A stretch of DNA of 64,000 bases from UBA11222 sp049323435 (GTDB lineage Bacteria; Pseudomonadota; Alphaproteobacteria; UBA11222): assembly GCA_049323435.1 (NCBI GenBank), contig JBMOMX010000012.1, positions 186,001-250,000 of the forward strand. The letters run 5' to 3'. This document shows positions 8,376-16,963 of the stretch, in pieces. Each line of letters opens with the position of its first letter. Position 1 is the first letter of the stretch. The notes under the pieces are model-generated. The model did no database searches and was not told the origin of the DNA. It saw only the letters and a list, made by a program, of their open reading frames with translations. The translations under genes were made by a program, and so were the position numbers.

Positions 8376-8860
8376 AGACCAGCCGCGGCAAGGCGCGTGT
8401 CCATTTCACAACCCTGCGGACCCCAGCTTAAATCTTCATGCAGTGCATGAACCAGGATCCGGTCATTGGAATCGGAAATATCTACGGAGATTGTGCCGGG
8501 CGTCAGGGTTATGCTGTTGGCGAAAATAAATGTGCCCAGAGGGGTTTTCTGGGCCGATGGCGCATAAAATAAAACTGGCCTGACCGGCAATGCAGGGTCG
8601 AGAATAATCCGGGCCACCTTGATGTTGCTGACGGCAATTTCCTTAAGCAGCCAGGCTGAATATTTTATCAGACGCATAACCGCCAGAACCGGTGCGCCAT
8701 CATCCCCGCCCATTTGCATGCGTGCCGTCAGCCATAAGACAAACAGGCAGGAAACAAGGCCCAATGACAAAAAAATCCAGCTAAAATGCCAGGACAGTAC
8801 AATCCAGAATAAAAACAGCGCCAGGGCAAAAGCAAGGTTGCGCATCACTTCCGCCATCAT
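8372..8860 (-). CDS. mnhE: Monovalent cation/H+ antiporter subunit E
   Basis: The 162-residue product has two N-terminal membrane helices followed by a cytoplasmic domain with TFIFANSITLTPGTISVDIS, the hallmark of MnhE/MrpE. It is the first gene of the minus-strand antiporter operon; the 173 bases to the divergent cold-shock gene must hold the promoter. MrpE is usually needed for assembly. The residues after the second helix fit the normal length. Confidence 0.94.
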   Translation of the reverse strand: MMAEVMRNLAFALALFLFWIVLSWHFSWIFLSLGLVSCLFVLWLTARMQMGGDDGAPVLAVMRLIKYSAWLLKEIAVSNIKVARIILDPALPVRPVLFYAPSAQKTPLGTFIFANSITLTPGTISVDISDSNDRILVHALHEDLSWGPQGCEMDTRLAAAGL

Positions 8861-8925
8861 TCCTCACGCATAGTTTCCGGCAGCCGCCGCTAGCGCCGGT
8901 GTAGCAGCATAACCGAAAAATGGTT

Positions 8926-8942
8926 CCAAAAGTAACTTTTGG
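8926..8942. repeat. Small perfect hairpin in the mnhE/cold-shock intergenic region
   Basis: Two 7-base arms, CCAAAAG and CTTTTGG, are separated by three bases (TAA). The element lies 66 bases upstream of the mnhE start and 92 bases upstream of the cold-shock gene ATG, between divergent genes. It could be a repressor site or part of the cold-shock mRNA leader. There is no T-tract for a terminator in either direction. Confidence 0.35.
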
Positions 8943-9033
8943 TGCGCTTGCAGCAAATTTGCCATTACTGACTTTCATGTTAACATTTTGTGACGGAGGT
9001 ATTTAATTCTACCAATGGAACCTAGTTAGTAAA

Positions 9034-9609
9034 ATGAATAATGTTGGCTCTGAAGATAAAGCTCCCGCCCCGATCGCAATAACTGGAACAGTTAAATGGT
9101 ATGATCCGGCCAAGGGCTACGGATTCATCGTTCCGGACGGGGGCGGCAACGATATATTATTGCATCATTCCTGTTTACAGGGCGCCGGTTTTGAAACCGC
9201 CTATCAGGGTGCGACAATTTGTTGCGAAATTTCCCATTATCCCAAAGGGTTGCAGGCCGTCCGGGTGCTGGCCGTCGATAACAGTTCAGCGCTGAGCGAT
9301 GCCCATACGCGCATACCGCGCAGCACAGCAGAACCCCCTGAACTTAAGCAGATTACTGATTTTCAGGCGGCCACCGTGAAATGGTTTAATCGGGTGCGGG
9401 GCTATGGCTTTGTTACCGTGGGCTTGCCCGCATTGGACATATTTCTGCATATGGAAACTTTACGCCGGAATGGCATGGAATTTGTCGAACCGGGCCTGGC
9501 CGTTCAAGTGCGCATTGGCCAGGGGCCAAAAGGCGCCATGGTGGCGGAAATAAAACCGGCCTCCGCCGCTGCCTGTGCAAAAACAGCCAGAACCGGACCG
9601 CCTGCATAG
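9034..9609 (+). CDS. Two-domain cold-shock protein
   Basis: The 191-residue protein has two cold-shock (OB-fold) domains joined by an unstructured linker. Domain 1 spans about residues 17-82, with RNP1 KGYGFI at 27-32 and RNP2 ILLHH at 41-45. Domain 2 spans about 112-175, with RGYGFV at 122-127 and IFLHM at 136-140. Double-domain Csp proteins of this size are common in alphaproteobacteria and bind single-stranded RNA or DNA. Domain 2 has lost one histidine of RNP2 (LHM for LHH or VHH). The ATG at 9034 has no good ribosome site next to it; a GGAGGT lies 33 bases upstream. It is divergent from the antiporter operon. Confidence 0.92.
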   Translation: MNNVGSEDKAPAPIAITGTVKWYDPAKGYGFIVPDGGGNDILLHHSCLQGAGFETAYQGATICCEISHYPKGLQAVRVLAVDNSSALSDAHTRIPRSTAEPPELKQITDFQAATVKWFNRVRGYGFVTVGLPALDIFLHMETLRRNGMEFVEPGLAVQVRIGQGPKGAMVAEIKPASAAACAKTARTGPPA

Positions 9610-9673
9610 GACGGAGCGGGCCTGATTTTTTCTTACGGCTTTACCTGACACTCACAATTCAGTATCAGACGGA

Positions 9674-10117
9674 ATGCGCCACGCCGTTCTCGCTATTTGG
9701 TTTGTGCTGATATCTGTTTCGGCATCCGCCGGATCTGACACGCCGCTTGCCATCAGCACCAGCAAAGGCAGCTTCAGCTTTACCGTTGAACTGGCGGACA
9801 CGCCGCAAAGCCGGGCCAGCGGACTCATGCACCGGCGCGAACTGGCGGCGGATGCGGGTATGCTGTTTGATTTTTTGAAAACCGCACCGGTGAGCATGTG
9901 GATGAAGGACACACTTATTCCTCTCGACATGCTGTTCATTTCGGCCGATGGGGTCATCGTCAATATTGCCGAACGCACCGTGCCGGGATCTTTAACCCAG
10001 ATCGATTCATCCGGGCCCGTGCGTGCTGTGCTTGAGTTGAACGGCGGCACCAGCGCCCGCCTGGGAATAAGCGCCGGAGACAAAATCATTCATCCAATTT
10101 TTTATGTGACACAATGA
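9674..10117 (+). CDS. Secreted DUF192 (UPF0127) family protein
   Basis: A 147-residue protein with an N-terminal signal peptide (hydrophobic residues 4-17, likely cut after SASA) and one DUF192 domain. Typical family features are SRASGLMHRRELAADAGMLF and the TAPVSMWMKDTLIPLDMLFI stretch. The biochemical function of DUF192 is not established; the protein should be periplasmic. The stop overlaps the start of the following thioesterase gene by 4 bases (ATGA), so the two are cotranscribed. Confidence 0.88.
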   Translation: MRHAVLAIWFVLISVSASAGSDTPLAISTSKGSFSFTVELADTPQSRASGLMHRRELAADAGMLFDFLKTAPVSMWMKDTLIPLDMLFISADGVIVNIAERTVPGSLTQIDSSGPVRAVLELNGGTSARLGISAGDKIIHPIFYVTQ

Positions 10118-10557
10118 GCCTTTTGAACGAAGAAGACCCGGACTGCCCCCCCGGCTGGGATCCGTATATCAGCAGCAGCCCGTTTACGGGCCCGCATGGG
10201 ATAATGTATCAAAAAATTGATGCGGATGGCGTGTGCTGGCGGGCATTCCGGGGCAAGACCATACACTGCAACGCAGCACGCATCATCCATGGCGGCATGA
10301 TGGTGACTTTCATTGATGCGCTGATGGGGCTGACCGTGGCGAACAGCGCGCAAGCAACCGCACTGACAGTGCGCCTGACCACGGATTTCTTGTCCATCGC
10401 CCGTCCCGGAGACTGGATCACCGGTAAGGGGCGTGTCACCAGATTGACCCGCAGCCTCGCCTTTGTGGAGGCCGAAGCCCATGTGGGAACCCGGCCGCTT
10501 CTGCGCGCCCAGGGCATATTCAAACTCATGCGGCGGCGCGCGGCGCGGGCAAAATAA
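10114..10557 (+). CDS. PaaI-family hotdog thioesterase
   Basis: This 147-residue protein is a single hotdog domain. The HGGMMVTFIDALMGLTVA segment at about 64-81 is the helix with the catalytic HGG motif of the PaaI/YbgC-like acyl-CoA thioesterases, and ALTVRLTTDFLSIARPGDWI forms the following strand. These enzymes hydrolyse acyl-CoA thioesters in the cytoplasm. The exact acyl group is not predictable. Translation is coupled to the DUF192 gene. Confidence 0.85.
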   Translation: MSLLNEEDPDCPPGWDPYISSSPFTGPHGIMYQKIDADGVCWRAFRGKTIHCNAARIIHGGMMVTFIDALMGLTVANSAQATALTVRLTTDFLSIARPGDWITGKGRVTRLTRSLAFVEAEAHVGTRPLLRAQGIFKLMRRRAARAK

Positions 10558-10688
10558 TGCGCGCAAGCACAAGCGAAATACAGCAAACCGGTTTCCCCTT
10601 GCACCTGTACTTACAGTTTGGCGGCTGACGCCGGCAGGTGCGCAATGTGGACAAAAAGCTGCCGCAACAGCCGAAATCGTTGAGACTG

Positions 10689-11174
10689 CTAGAACGGCAC
10701 CTTGTCGTCGAAATCGCCAAAATCGGCGCCGGCGCCCATATCTTCATACTCACCGCGCCCGCTATCGCCTGAAAAGCCGCCGCCCTGTGCGCCGCCAATC
10801 TGCCCGCGCGCAGCTCCGCCGCCCGCAGAATCCAGCATGGTCAGAACCCCGTTAAATCCCTGTAACACCACTTCGGTTGTATAGCGATCCTGGCCGTTCT
10901 GGTCCTGCCATTTGCGGGTTTGCAACTGGCCTTCAATATAAAGTTTGGAGCCTTTTTTCACATATTGCTCAATGACCCGGCACAGGCCCTCGTTAAACAC
11001 CACAATATTGTGCCATTCGGTTTTTTCGCGTCTTTCCCCGGTGTTCTTATCCTTCCAGCTGTCCGAGGTGGCGATGCTGAAGCTCGCAACCGGCTTTCCG
11101 TCCTGGGTGCGGCGGATGACCGGGTCTTTGCCCAGATTGCCAACCAAAATCACTTTGTTTACACTGCCTGCCAT
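10689..11174 (-). CDS. ssb: Single-stranded DNA-binding protein
   Basis: The 161-residue product begins MAGSVNKVILVGNLGKDPVI, the diagnostic N-terminus of bacterial SSB. The OB fold covers about residues 4-110. A glycine-rich linker follows, and the C-terminal acidic tip is FDDKVPF. The tip binds partner proteins and is usually DDDIPF; here a lysine replaces the third acidic residue. SSB coats single-stranded DNA in replication, recombination and repair. The gene stands 34 bases downstream of nothing on its own strand except the intergenic gap to the convergent thioesterase, and appears monocistronic. Confidence 0.97.
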   Translation of the reverse strand: MAGSVNKVILVGNLGKDPVIRRTQDGKPVASFSIATSDSWKDKNTGERREKTEWHNIVVFNEGLCRVIEQYVKKGSKLYIEGQLQTRKWQDQNGQDRYTTEVVLQGFNGVLTMLDSAGGGAARGQIGGAQGGGFSGDSGRGEYEDMGAGADFGDFDDKVPF

Positions 11175-11208
11175 AACCTATCCCCTGTTGATCCTGTGTC
11201 CAGTACGC

Positions 11209-12390
11209 TCAGACAATGTTCTTTTCACGTAACTGCGCGATTTCTTCCTGAGTGTAGCCGATGCTTTGCAGAATTTCATCTGTATGTTCGCCCGAAACCG
11301 GCGCGCGCAAGAAATAATCTGCGGGCGTGTCCGACAATAAAGCGGGCGGTCCAACCAGTTTTGCAGGCTTTTTCACGGTCGGATATGCCTGTTCAACAAA
11401 CATGGTCTGAATATGCGGGTCTTGCAGCGCCTGGGCCGGGCTTAATACCTCCCCCGCCGGAATTTTCGCCTCGGCCAGCAGAATCAGCGCCTCGGCGCTG
11501 GTGTAATTGGCCGTCCATTTATTCATCCGTTCACTGATTATATGCCCATTGGCGGCGCGCGATTCGTCGTCCTTGAAACGCGCATCAGTCACCCACATTT
11601 CCTCGCCCATCAATGTGGCCCAGCGTTTGAACAGATTATTGCTGACTACCTGCGCCAGAACCCAGCCATCCCGGGTTTTGAAAATATCCGACGGCGCGGC
11701 ATTAAAGCCGCGATTGCCTTGCGGCTTACGCCCAAGTCCCAATTGATCTTCTTCAATCAGGCAGGTATTCGAAACGGTTAGCGCGGTGCGCAACAGCGAT
11801 CCCTCAACCATCTGCCCCCGGCCGGTTTTTTCGCGCGCCATCAGTGCGGCCAGCGTGCCGAAGGCCAAATTGGTGGCGGTACCAAAATCCACATAGGGAA
11901 AAATACTGCGGTGCGGCCCCCCATCAGGCGTGCCTGACATATAGGTATTGCCCGACATCACCTGGCCAATTCCGTCAAAGCCCAGCCGGTCGCTATACGG
12001 GCCGCCGCGGCCGAATGCCGAGCCGGTGGTCAGAACCACCCGCGGATTGATCGCATGCAGGCTATCCAGATCAAGCCCCATCGCCGCCAGCGCCTGGGGC
12101 GGAATATTCGCCACCACCACATCCGCGGTTGCGACAAGCTTTTTAACAATCTCGCGCCCCTCCGGCGAGGTCGGGTTCAGGGTCAACGAGCGCTTGTTGC
12201 GATTAACCTGCAAAAACCCGGCGCCGGTCTTGTCACTGCCCACCGGCGAAACAGGCCGGTCTTCACCGCCGCCAGGGCGTTCAATCCGGATAACATCCGC
12301 CCCCAGATCACCCAGCAATGCCGAACAAAACGGCCCCGCAATATAACGCCCAAAATCCAGAACCCTTATTCCTTCCAAAACCCGCGTCAT
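11209..12390 (-). CDS. CaiB/BaiF-family (class III) CoA-transferase
   Basis: The 393-residue product begins MTRVLEGIRVLDFGRYIAGP, typical of class III CoA-transferases, and contains PYVDFGTATNLAFGTLAALM, where the conserved catalytic aspartate sits. These homodimeric enzymes move CoA between carboxylic acids. The length is normal. It lies 240 bases downstream of the acyl-CoA-dehydrogenase-like gene on the same strand, and together with the SMP-30 gene it suggests degradation of an organic acid. The substrate cannot be told from sequence. Confidence 0.9.
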   Translation of the reverse strand: MTRVLEGIRVLDFGRYIAGPFCSALLGDLGADVIRIERPGGGEDRPVSPVGSDKTGAGFLQVNRNKRSLTLNPTSPEGREIVKKLVATADVVVANIPPQALAAMGLDLDSLHAINPRVVLTTGSAFGRGGPYSDRLGFDGIGQVMSGNTYMSGTPDGGPHRSIFPYVDFGTATNLAFGTLAALMAREKTGRGQMVEGSLLRTALTVSNTCLIEEDQLGLGRKPQGNRGFNAAPSDIFKTRDGWVLAQVVSNNLFKRWATLMGEEMWVTDARFKDDESRAANGHIISERMNKWTANYTSAEALILLAEAKIPAGEVLSPAQALQDPHIQTMFVEQAYPTVKKPAKLVGPPALLSDTPADYFLRAPVSGEHTDEILQSIGYTQEEIAQLREKNIV

Positions 12391-12629
12391 CCTGACCTCC
12401 CGGAAACTGATTATATGCGACTTCGTCCTGCGCGGCCCTGTCCTGCATGGCCCAGGCGATGCAGGATGGTGCGCCAGTTAAGCCGGAACACGCAAGTCAA
12501 ACCCGCTCCCCTTCAACAAACCAGCGGTTATTACCGCAATAGTTCATGTTTTGTTCTGATATGTCAAGTGGCAAAATCAACACACGAAAAGCCCCTCATT
12601 AACCAGGCAGGCCCTGCTGCATCGGCGAG

Positions 12630-13826
12630 CTATTCCCTGGGCGGGCCCCCGATCATGGGATCCCATTTTCCTTTTCCAATCAAGGCCAGGCCCAGATTTT
12701 CATAATTTTCATCGCTGATCACCCCATGCTGCGTGGCAGTGTAAATATCACGCAGGCAGCGTTGCAGCGGATGCGACTGATACAGCGCGGCACCCCCGCC
12801 ATAGCGATAGCAAAAGCTGGTTACCTCCGCTGCGACATCTGTCACATAAGTCATCGCCGCACGGCACTCGCCCCACTCGGTCAGCGAGAGGCGTTCCTTT
12901 TTGTTCGCCGCCTCCCACATCCGGTTCAATATATCCAGTGAGTATAGCCGCGCGCCGGCCAGCCGGCAGGACATGAGGCCCAGCTCCTTATGGAAGGCGC
13001 CGCGATCGGCAAGCTTTACACCCGTGATTGTGCGTTTTTTATTTGTTGCCATCGCGGTGATTTCCAGCATGGCGCGCTTGGCCACGCCCAGGGCGACCCC
13101 GGCATGACAGGCGGCCACAATACCGAAAGTAGGCAGTTGAAACAGAAACCCGCCACGGGGCGGGCGTTTTGCACCCAACAGAAAATCATCGGAAACAAAC
13201 ACATTTTCCATCCGGTAATGCGAGCTTCCGGTACCTTTCAGACCGCTGGAAAACCAGTTGTCTTCGATGATCACATCCTTGACCGGCACGCAGACCGAGA
13301 TGATCTGCGGCGCGCCATTGGCGGAGCGGACAGGCACGCCGTCTTTGGCGATTAACGCACCGCTCATTACCCAGTCAGCATGATGAATGGCGCTGCCAAA
13401 CGCCCAGCGTCCGGTGACACGATAGCCGCCTTCGACCCGCTCAGCCAGACCAGAAGGCGCCACGGTTCCCGATGCGCGCGGAATGCGCCCATTGCGGAAA
13501 ACTGTTTCCAGCGCGCGATCTCCCAGTGACCCGCCCAGCATGCCAACCGATGTTGCGCCGATGACCAGGCACCAGCCCGCAGCGCCGTTCATCTCGCTGA
13601 TCGCTTCATAGACCTCGGTCTGGGTCACAGGATCGGCCCCTAGCCCGCCCAGTTCGCGCGGCACACATATATTCAATATGCCGCTATCATACAGCGCATT
13701 GACCGAACTCATCGCCAGGGTGCGATCGGCTTCGCTTTTCTCAGCGTCACCTTCGATGATTGCGCGCAGTGATTCCGCCCGGGCGAGCAGTTCGCCGCGC
13801 TCGGCAATTTGCAGCGGATAGCTCAT
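12630..13826 (-). CDS. Acyl-CoA dehydrogenase-like flavin oxidoreductase (HsaA/DszC-type group)
   Basis: The 398-residue protein starts MSYPLQIAERGELLARAESL from an ATG at 13826 with a strong GGGGGA ribosome site; the frame runs on upstream but only from a poor TTG. It has the acyl-CoA dehydrogenase fold: N-terminal helical domain, a middle beta domain (RVTGRWAFGSAIHHADWVMS) and a C-terminal helical bundle. The segment AISEMNGAAGWCLVIGATSV is more like the flavin-dependent monooxygenases of the HsaA/DszC branch than true acyl-CoA dehydrogenases, so it may hydroxylate with a separate flavin reductase. It begins 17 bases before the end of the SMP-30 gene's stop region, in the same operon. Confidence 0.82.
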   Translation of the reverse strand: MSYPLQIAERGELLARAESLRAIIEGDAEKSEADRTLAMSSVNALYDSGILNICVPRELGGLGADPVTQTEVYEAISEMNGAAGWCLVIGATSVGMLGGSLGDRALETVFRNGRIPRASGTVAPSGLAERVEGGYRVTGRWAFGSAIHHADWVMSGALIAKDGVPVRSANGAPQIISVCVPVKDVIIEDNWFSSGLKGTGSSHYRMENVFVSDDFLLGAKRPPRGGFLFQLPTFGIVAACHAGVALGVAKRAMLEITAMATNKKRTITGVKLADRGAFHKELGLMSCRLAGARLYSLDILNRMWEAANKKERLSLTEWGECRAAMTYVTDVAAEVTSFCYRYGGGAALYQSHPLQRCLRDIYTATQHGVISDENYENLGLALIGKGKWDPMIGGPPRE

Positions 13827-13842
13827 AGCGTATATTCCCCCA

Positions 13843-14694
13843 TCATGGTGATCCCGAGGCGCCAATATCCACCCGGACCGTTTCGATGCGGGAGTTCAGG
13901 CCGCCTTTGGAAATATCCTTGAACGCGCCTTCGAATGTCAGGCCATAAAAGGTGCGGCCATCGGCCCCGCCCAGCGTGCAGGCAATCGCCATGCGCTTTC
14001 CGGTTTCTATCTTGTGTGTCACCTCGCCGCCCTCTTTCACCCGCAAAAAGCCGCGCCGGTTGATCGCCGCCAGCCAGACCGCGCCCGCGGCGTCCAGACA
14101 GATACCGTCCGGCTCGGCACCGTCCAGATCGGCGAACACGCGGCGGTTTTGCAGGGAACCATCGGCCAGTATATCGAACGCGGTCAGCCTGCACCCCATG
14201 GATTCAGCAAGGATCAGGGTTTTGCCGTCCGGGGTGATCACAGGGCCGTTGGGAAACGCCAGACCGTTTGCAACCTCACGCGCCTTGCCGTCCGGCGTCA
14301 CCAAAATCATATTGGTCAGCTTCATCTCCTCGCCGCCAAACATATTGTAACCCATATTGCCGACATAGGCGTTACCCTTGGCGTCGATCACCATATCGTT
14401 GATGTCGCTGTTCACCAGTTTCGAGATATCGGCGTGCAGCACCATTTTACCGTTGATGATTTTATACAGGCAGCGGTCGGACATGGAGGCGAATACCGGC
14501 GTTTTATCGGGCAGGAAGCCAAGCCCCGATGGCCCCGATGGCACGTCCAGAATTTTGGTCCGTGTCCCGTCCGGGGTCACCGTATAGATGGCTTTGCCGA
14601 ATACATCCGACACCCATAATTTGCCGTCACGCCAGCGCGGCCCTTCCAGAAATGCGAAGCCCTCGGCGCAAACCTCTAATTGCATGGCAGTCAT
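13843..14694 (-). CDS. SMP-30/gluconolactonase-family lactonase
   Basis: The 283-residue product is a six-bladed beta-propeller of the SMP-30/gluconolactonase/LRE family. Signature parts are CAEGFAFLEGPRWRDGKLWV near the N-terminus, which holds the metal-binding glutamate, the NDMVIDAKGNAYVGNMGYN stretch with the metal-binding asparagine, and AEPDGICLDAAGAVWLA with the aspartate. These enzymes hydrolyse lactones with a divalent metal. It is the first gene of the set that continues with the oxidoreductase and, further on, the CoA-transferase. An inverted repeat sits 68-97 bases upstream of the start. Confidence 0.9.
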   Translation of the reverse strand: MTAMQLEVCAEGFAFLEGPRWRDGKLWVSDVFGKAIYTVTPDGTRTKILDVPSGPSGLGFLPDKTPVFASMSDRCLYKIINGKMVLHADISKLVNSDINDMVIDAKGNAYVGNMGYNMFGGEEMKLTNMILVTPDGKAREVANGLAFPNGPVITPDGKTLILAESMGCRLTAFDILADGSLQNRRVFADLDGAEPDGICLDAAGAVWLAAINRRGFLRVKEGGEVTHKIETGKRMAIACTLGGADGRTFYGLTFEGAFKDISKGGLNSRIETVRVDIGASGSP

Positions 14695-14747
14695 GGCGTC
14701 CTCCCCTTAGGCGTTGATTTTTCTTGAGGTAAGTAAGTGCCGCCTGA

Positions 14748-14791
14748 ATTGCCTCATGATAGTGTCATAGACGCATTCTTGGCAATGACAC
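14748..14791. promoter_or_regulatory. Nested inverted repeats upstream of the SMP-30 operon (candidate operator)
   Basis: GTGTCAT at 14762-14768 pairs with ATGACAC at 14785-14791. Overlapping it, ATTGCC at 14748-14753 pairs with GGCAAT at 14781-14786. The element lies in the approximately 290-base gap between the SMP-30 gene and the bactofilin gene, a region in which I see no convincing gene. The position suggests an operator for a catabolic regulator, but no regulator gene is nearby, so this is only a candidate. Confidence 0.35.
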
Positions 14792-14986
14792 CTTTCCATG
14801 CCCCCGAAGCGAGTCCTGGTAAGAATGCAGAGACAGCAATGATATATGCCCCAATATACGCAACTGACTGTTGAGCGAAATAACCGGAGGTTCGCGCCCG
14901 TGCCGGGCTATGACTGAAATGCATGCAGAGAAAACACGTCACGCATTTGCACCGCACCGGAAATAATTTTCCGCGATTCTTGCCTG

Positions 14987-15439
14987 CTACGCATTCATTC
15001 CGCTGGTCAGAGCGCCAGGCGCAGCGGCTGTGCTGCCTGGAAAGGCCTCCATCGCGGCGCCAAGCGCCCGGTTTCTTCCGGTCAGGTGGCCTTCAAGAAC
15101 GGCGCCTGCCTCGATGGCTATCGTTTCATGTGTGATATCGCCGATGACCCTTGCCGATTTACTCAGGGTGACGGAGCGTGCCTCGATAGACCCGTTATGG
15201 GTCCCCCGGATCAATACATCGGCTGCGGTGATATTCCCAGTGACGGTTGCGGTCAGACCTATGGTGAGGGATTGGCAATGAATGTCGCCCTCGACTGTGC
15301 CATCCACCTGCAAATCACCGGGAGAAACCAGATTGCCGGTAACCAGCAGATCCGCACTGATCAATGAGACCGGATCGCGCCCCTGACGGCGGCCGGCTTG
15401 CTGGCCATTCTGATTTTTATCCCTGCCTTTGAAAAACAT
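14987..15439 (-). CDS. Bactofilin (polymer-forming cytoskeletal protein)
   Basis: The 150-residue protein contains a central right-handed beta-helix domain (about residues 27-125) with the bactofilin repeat, for example TGNLVSPGDLQVDGTVEGDI and SARVIGDITHETIAIEAGAV. The terminal tails are disordered, as usual in the family. Bactofilins polymerise without nucleotide and place cell-wall enzymes. The start lies inside the 3' end of the M23 peptidase gene, overlapping by 23 bases in another frame, and this pairing is conserved in alphaproteobacteria. Confidence 0.93.
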   Translation of the reverse strand: MFFKGRDKNQNGQQAGRRQGRDPVSLISADLLVTGNLVSPGDLQVDGTVEGDIHCQSLTIGLTATVTGNITAADVLIRGTHNGSIEARSVTLSKSARVIGDITHETIAIEAGAVLEGHLTGRNRALGAAMEAFPGSTAAAPGALTSGMNA

Positions 15440-16748
15440 TTTCGCCAGCCTTCAAGAAGTTGCGCGGATCGCGCGCCTTGCCGTCAAACCAGACCTCGAA
15501 ATGCAGATGCGCCGTACCGCTGCGTCCGGTATTACCAACCAGACCGATCAGCTCTCGCAGACCAATCTTTTGCCCGCGCGCCACGTTGATCTTGCTCAGA
15601 TGGCCATAGCGGCTTTTGACACCGCGGCCATGATCAATCTCAACCATATTGCCATAGGGGCCGTTGCGTCCGGCAAAAATTACTGTGCCTGGTGCACTGG
15701 ACTTTACGGGTTCGCCATGCGCGCTAACCATATCCATGCCGGAATGAAAGGCCCTGTCCCGGGTAAAGGGATCCCGGCGATATCCAAATCCGCTGGAGAC
15801 ATAGTATTTATCTACTGGCAGAGCCAAAGGCAGGCTGAACAAAGCTTCGCGTAACATTTCCAGCCTGCCCTTGCGGGTTGACATCTGGCCGAGCTGATCC
15901 GGCATATTTCTGCGTAACAGCTTGCCTTGCATGGATGGGGGCGCCTTCAACAGCGGCCCGCCTTCCGCATGGCCATCCGCACCCGTTGCGGTATTTTGAC
16001 GGCGCAACATGGTGTCGGCATCCAGCCCGGTAAGATTGATTAGTTTTTCCAGCGCCGGAATGGCCGTGCTGGCATCGGACGCAAGAAAGGCAACGACATC
16101 ATTCTCGGGCGGTGGCGGATTGAAATTCCTGCCGTCCGTTAGCCCTGATCCAAAAGAAGGGCGCTGGTCATAGGCTTTGCCCTCAAGGGCTTTGCTTTCC
16201 AGCGCGGTCATTGCCGCGGGCAGGCTGAATGCGGGTCTGTGAGGACGCGCGCGCGGCAGAATATCAGCGGGTGCAGCACCGGCATCAGCAAGCCGTGCCT
16301 CAGGGCGGGGCCGCGGTAACACACCCGGAACGCCCGCAGGTTTTTCATCGGTTGCAGCGGTTTCATTTCCGGGCGTGAAATTATTACCGGCAGTATGATT
16401 TATGGCAGGAAGCGGAACCGGTGGCTGATCAGATTTTATTTCTGATTGAGCCATAGCGGCGAAACGCAATTGTGTCTCAATAAGTTCCTTTGACAGCCGC
16501 TCATAGTCCGCCTGTAGTTCGCTCAGCCGGGTTTCGCGGTCAGAAAGCGCCTGCCATTGCAGACTGCTGTTTATGGACGTAAAAAAAATCAATCCCAAGA
16601 TCAGAAATAACACCGTGCCGAAAGTAAATTGCCGTAAAGGAGACAAAGTTACATAACGGACCCGCCCATTACTGCGCAGATAAATTTGGCGTTCCGGAAA
16701 CAGCTGGCCCCACTGGTTAGCGGCGATCTTCACGATCCCGTTTAACAT
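15417..16748 (-). CDS. Membrane-anchored M23-family peptidoglycan peptidase
   Basis: This 443-residue protein has a short cytoplasmic N-terminus, one membrane helix at about 42-60 and a coiled coil at about 65-98. A long Pro/Ala-rich periplasmic linker leads to a C-terminal LytM/M23 domain at about 315-435. The zinc motifs are visible: HSGMDMV (H-x3-D) and HLHFEVW (H-x-H). The approach segment GFGYRRDPFTRDRAFHSG is typical of active members. It should cut peptidoglycan cross-links. The downstream overlapping bactofilin likely localises it, a partnership known from LmdC/BacA-type pairs. Confidence 0.92.
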   Translation of the reverse strand: MLNGIVKIAANQWGQLFPERQIYLRSNGRVRYVTLSPLRQFTFGTVLFLILGLIFFTSINSSLQWQALSDRETRLSELQADYERLSKELIETQLRFAAMAQSEIKSDQPPVPLPAINHTAGNNFTPGNETAATDEKPAGVPGVLPRPRPEARLADAGAAPADILPRARPHRPAFSLPAAMTALESKALEGKAYDQRPSFGSGLTDGRNFNPPPPENDVVAFLASDASTAIPALEKLINLTGLDADTMLRRQNTATGADGHAEGGPLLKAPPSMQGKLLRRNMPDQLGQMSTRKGRLEMLREALFSLPLALPVDKYYVSSGFGYRRDPFTRDRAFHSGMDMVSAHGEPVKSSAPGTVIFAGRNGPYGNMVEIDHGRGVKSRYGHLSKINVARGQKIGLRELIGLVGNTGRSGTAHLHFEVWFDGKARDPRNFLKAGENVFQRQG

Positions 16749-16963
16749 TCAGCCCCCTCTTCTAAATTACCAATAACTCGCTGGCGATTCCCGCAGCCAG
16801 AATCTCATTCAACCCTGATAGACTTGCAATGTCTATATTTAGTTTGACATCAGTACGGTTCTTCTTCGGCCGGTGCTATGTCTAATCAATTACATATCGG
16901 TTAAAGATGAAACTAAGCTGCAAATAATAATGTGGATAACGTGGATAACTTTTTGCGTGTCCG

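Noticed and set aside
12391..12629. Possible RNA gene in the gap between CoA-transferase and oxidoreductase genes
   Set aside because: No tRNA cloverleaf or other known RNA fold is visible; the gap seems empty.
14754..14957. 67-residue minus-strand open frame between bactofilin and the SMP-30 gene
   Set aside because: It has one hydrophobic stretch but no ribosome site and no recognisable similarity, and it covers the candidate operator.
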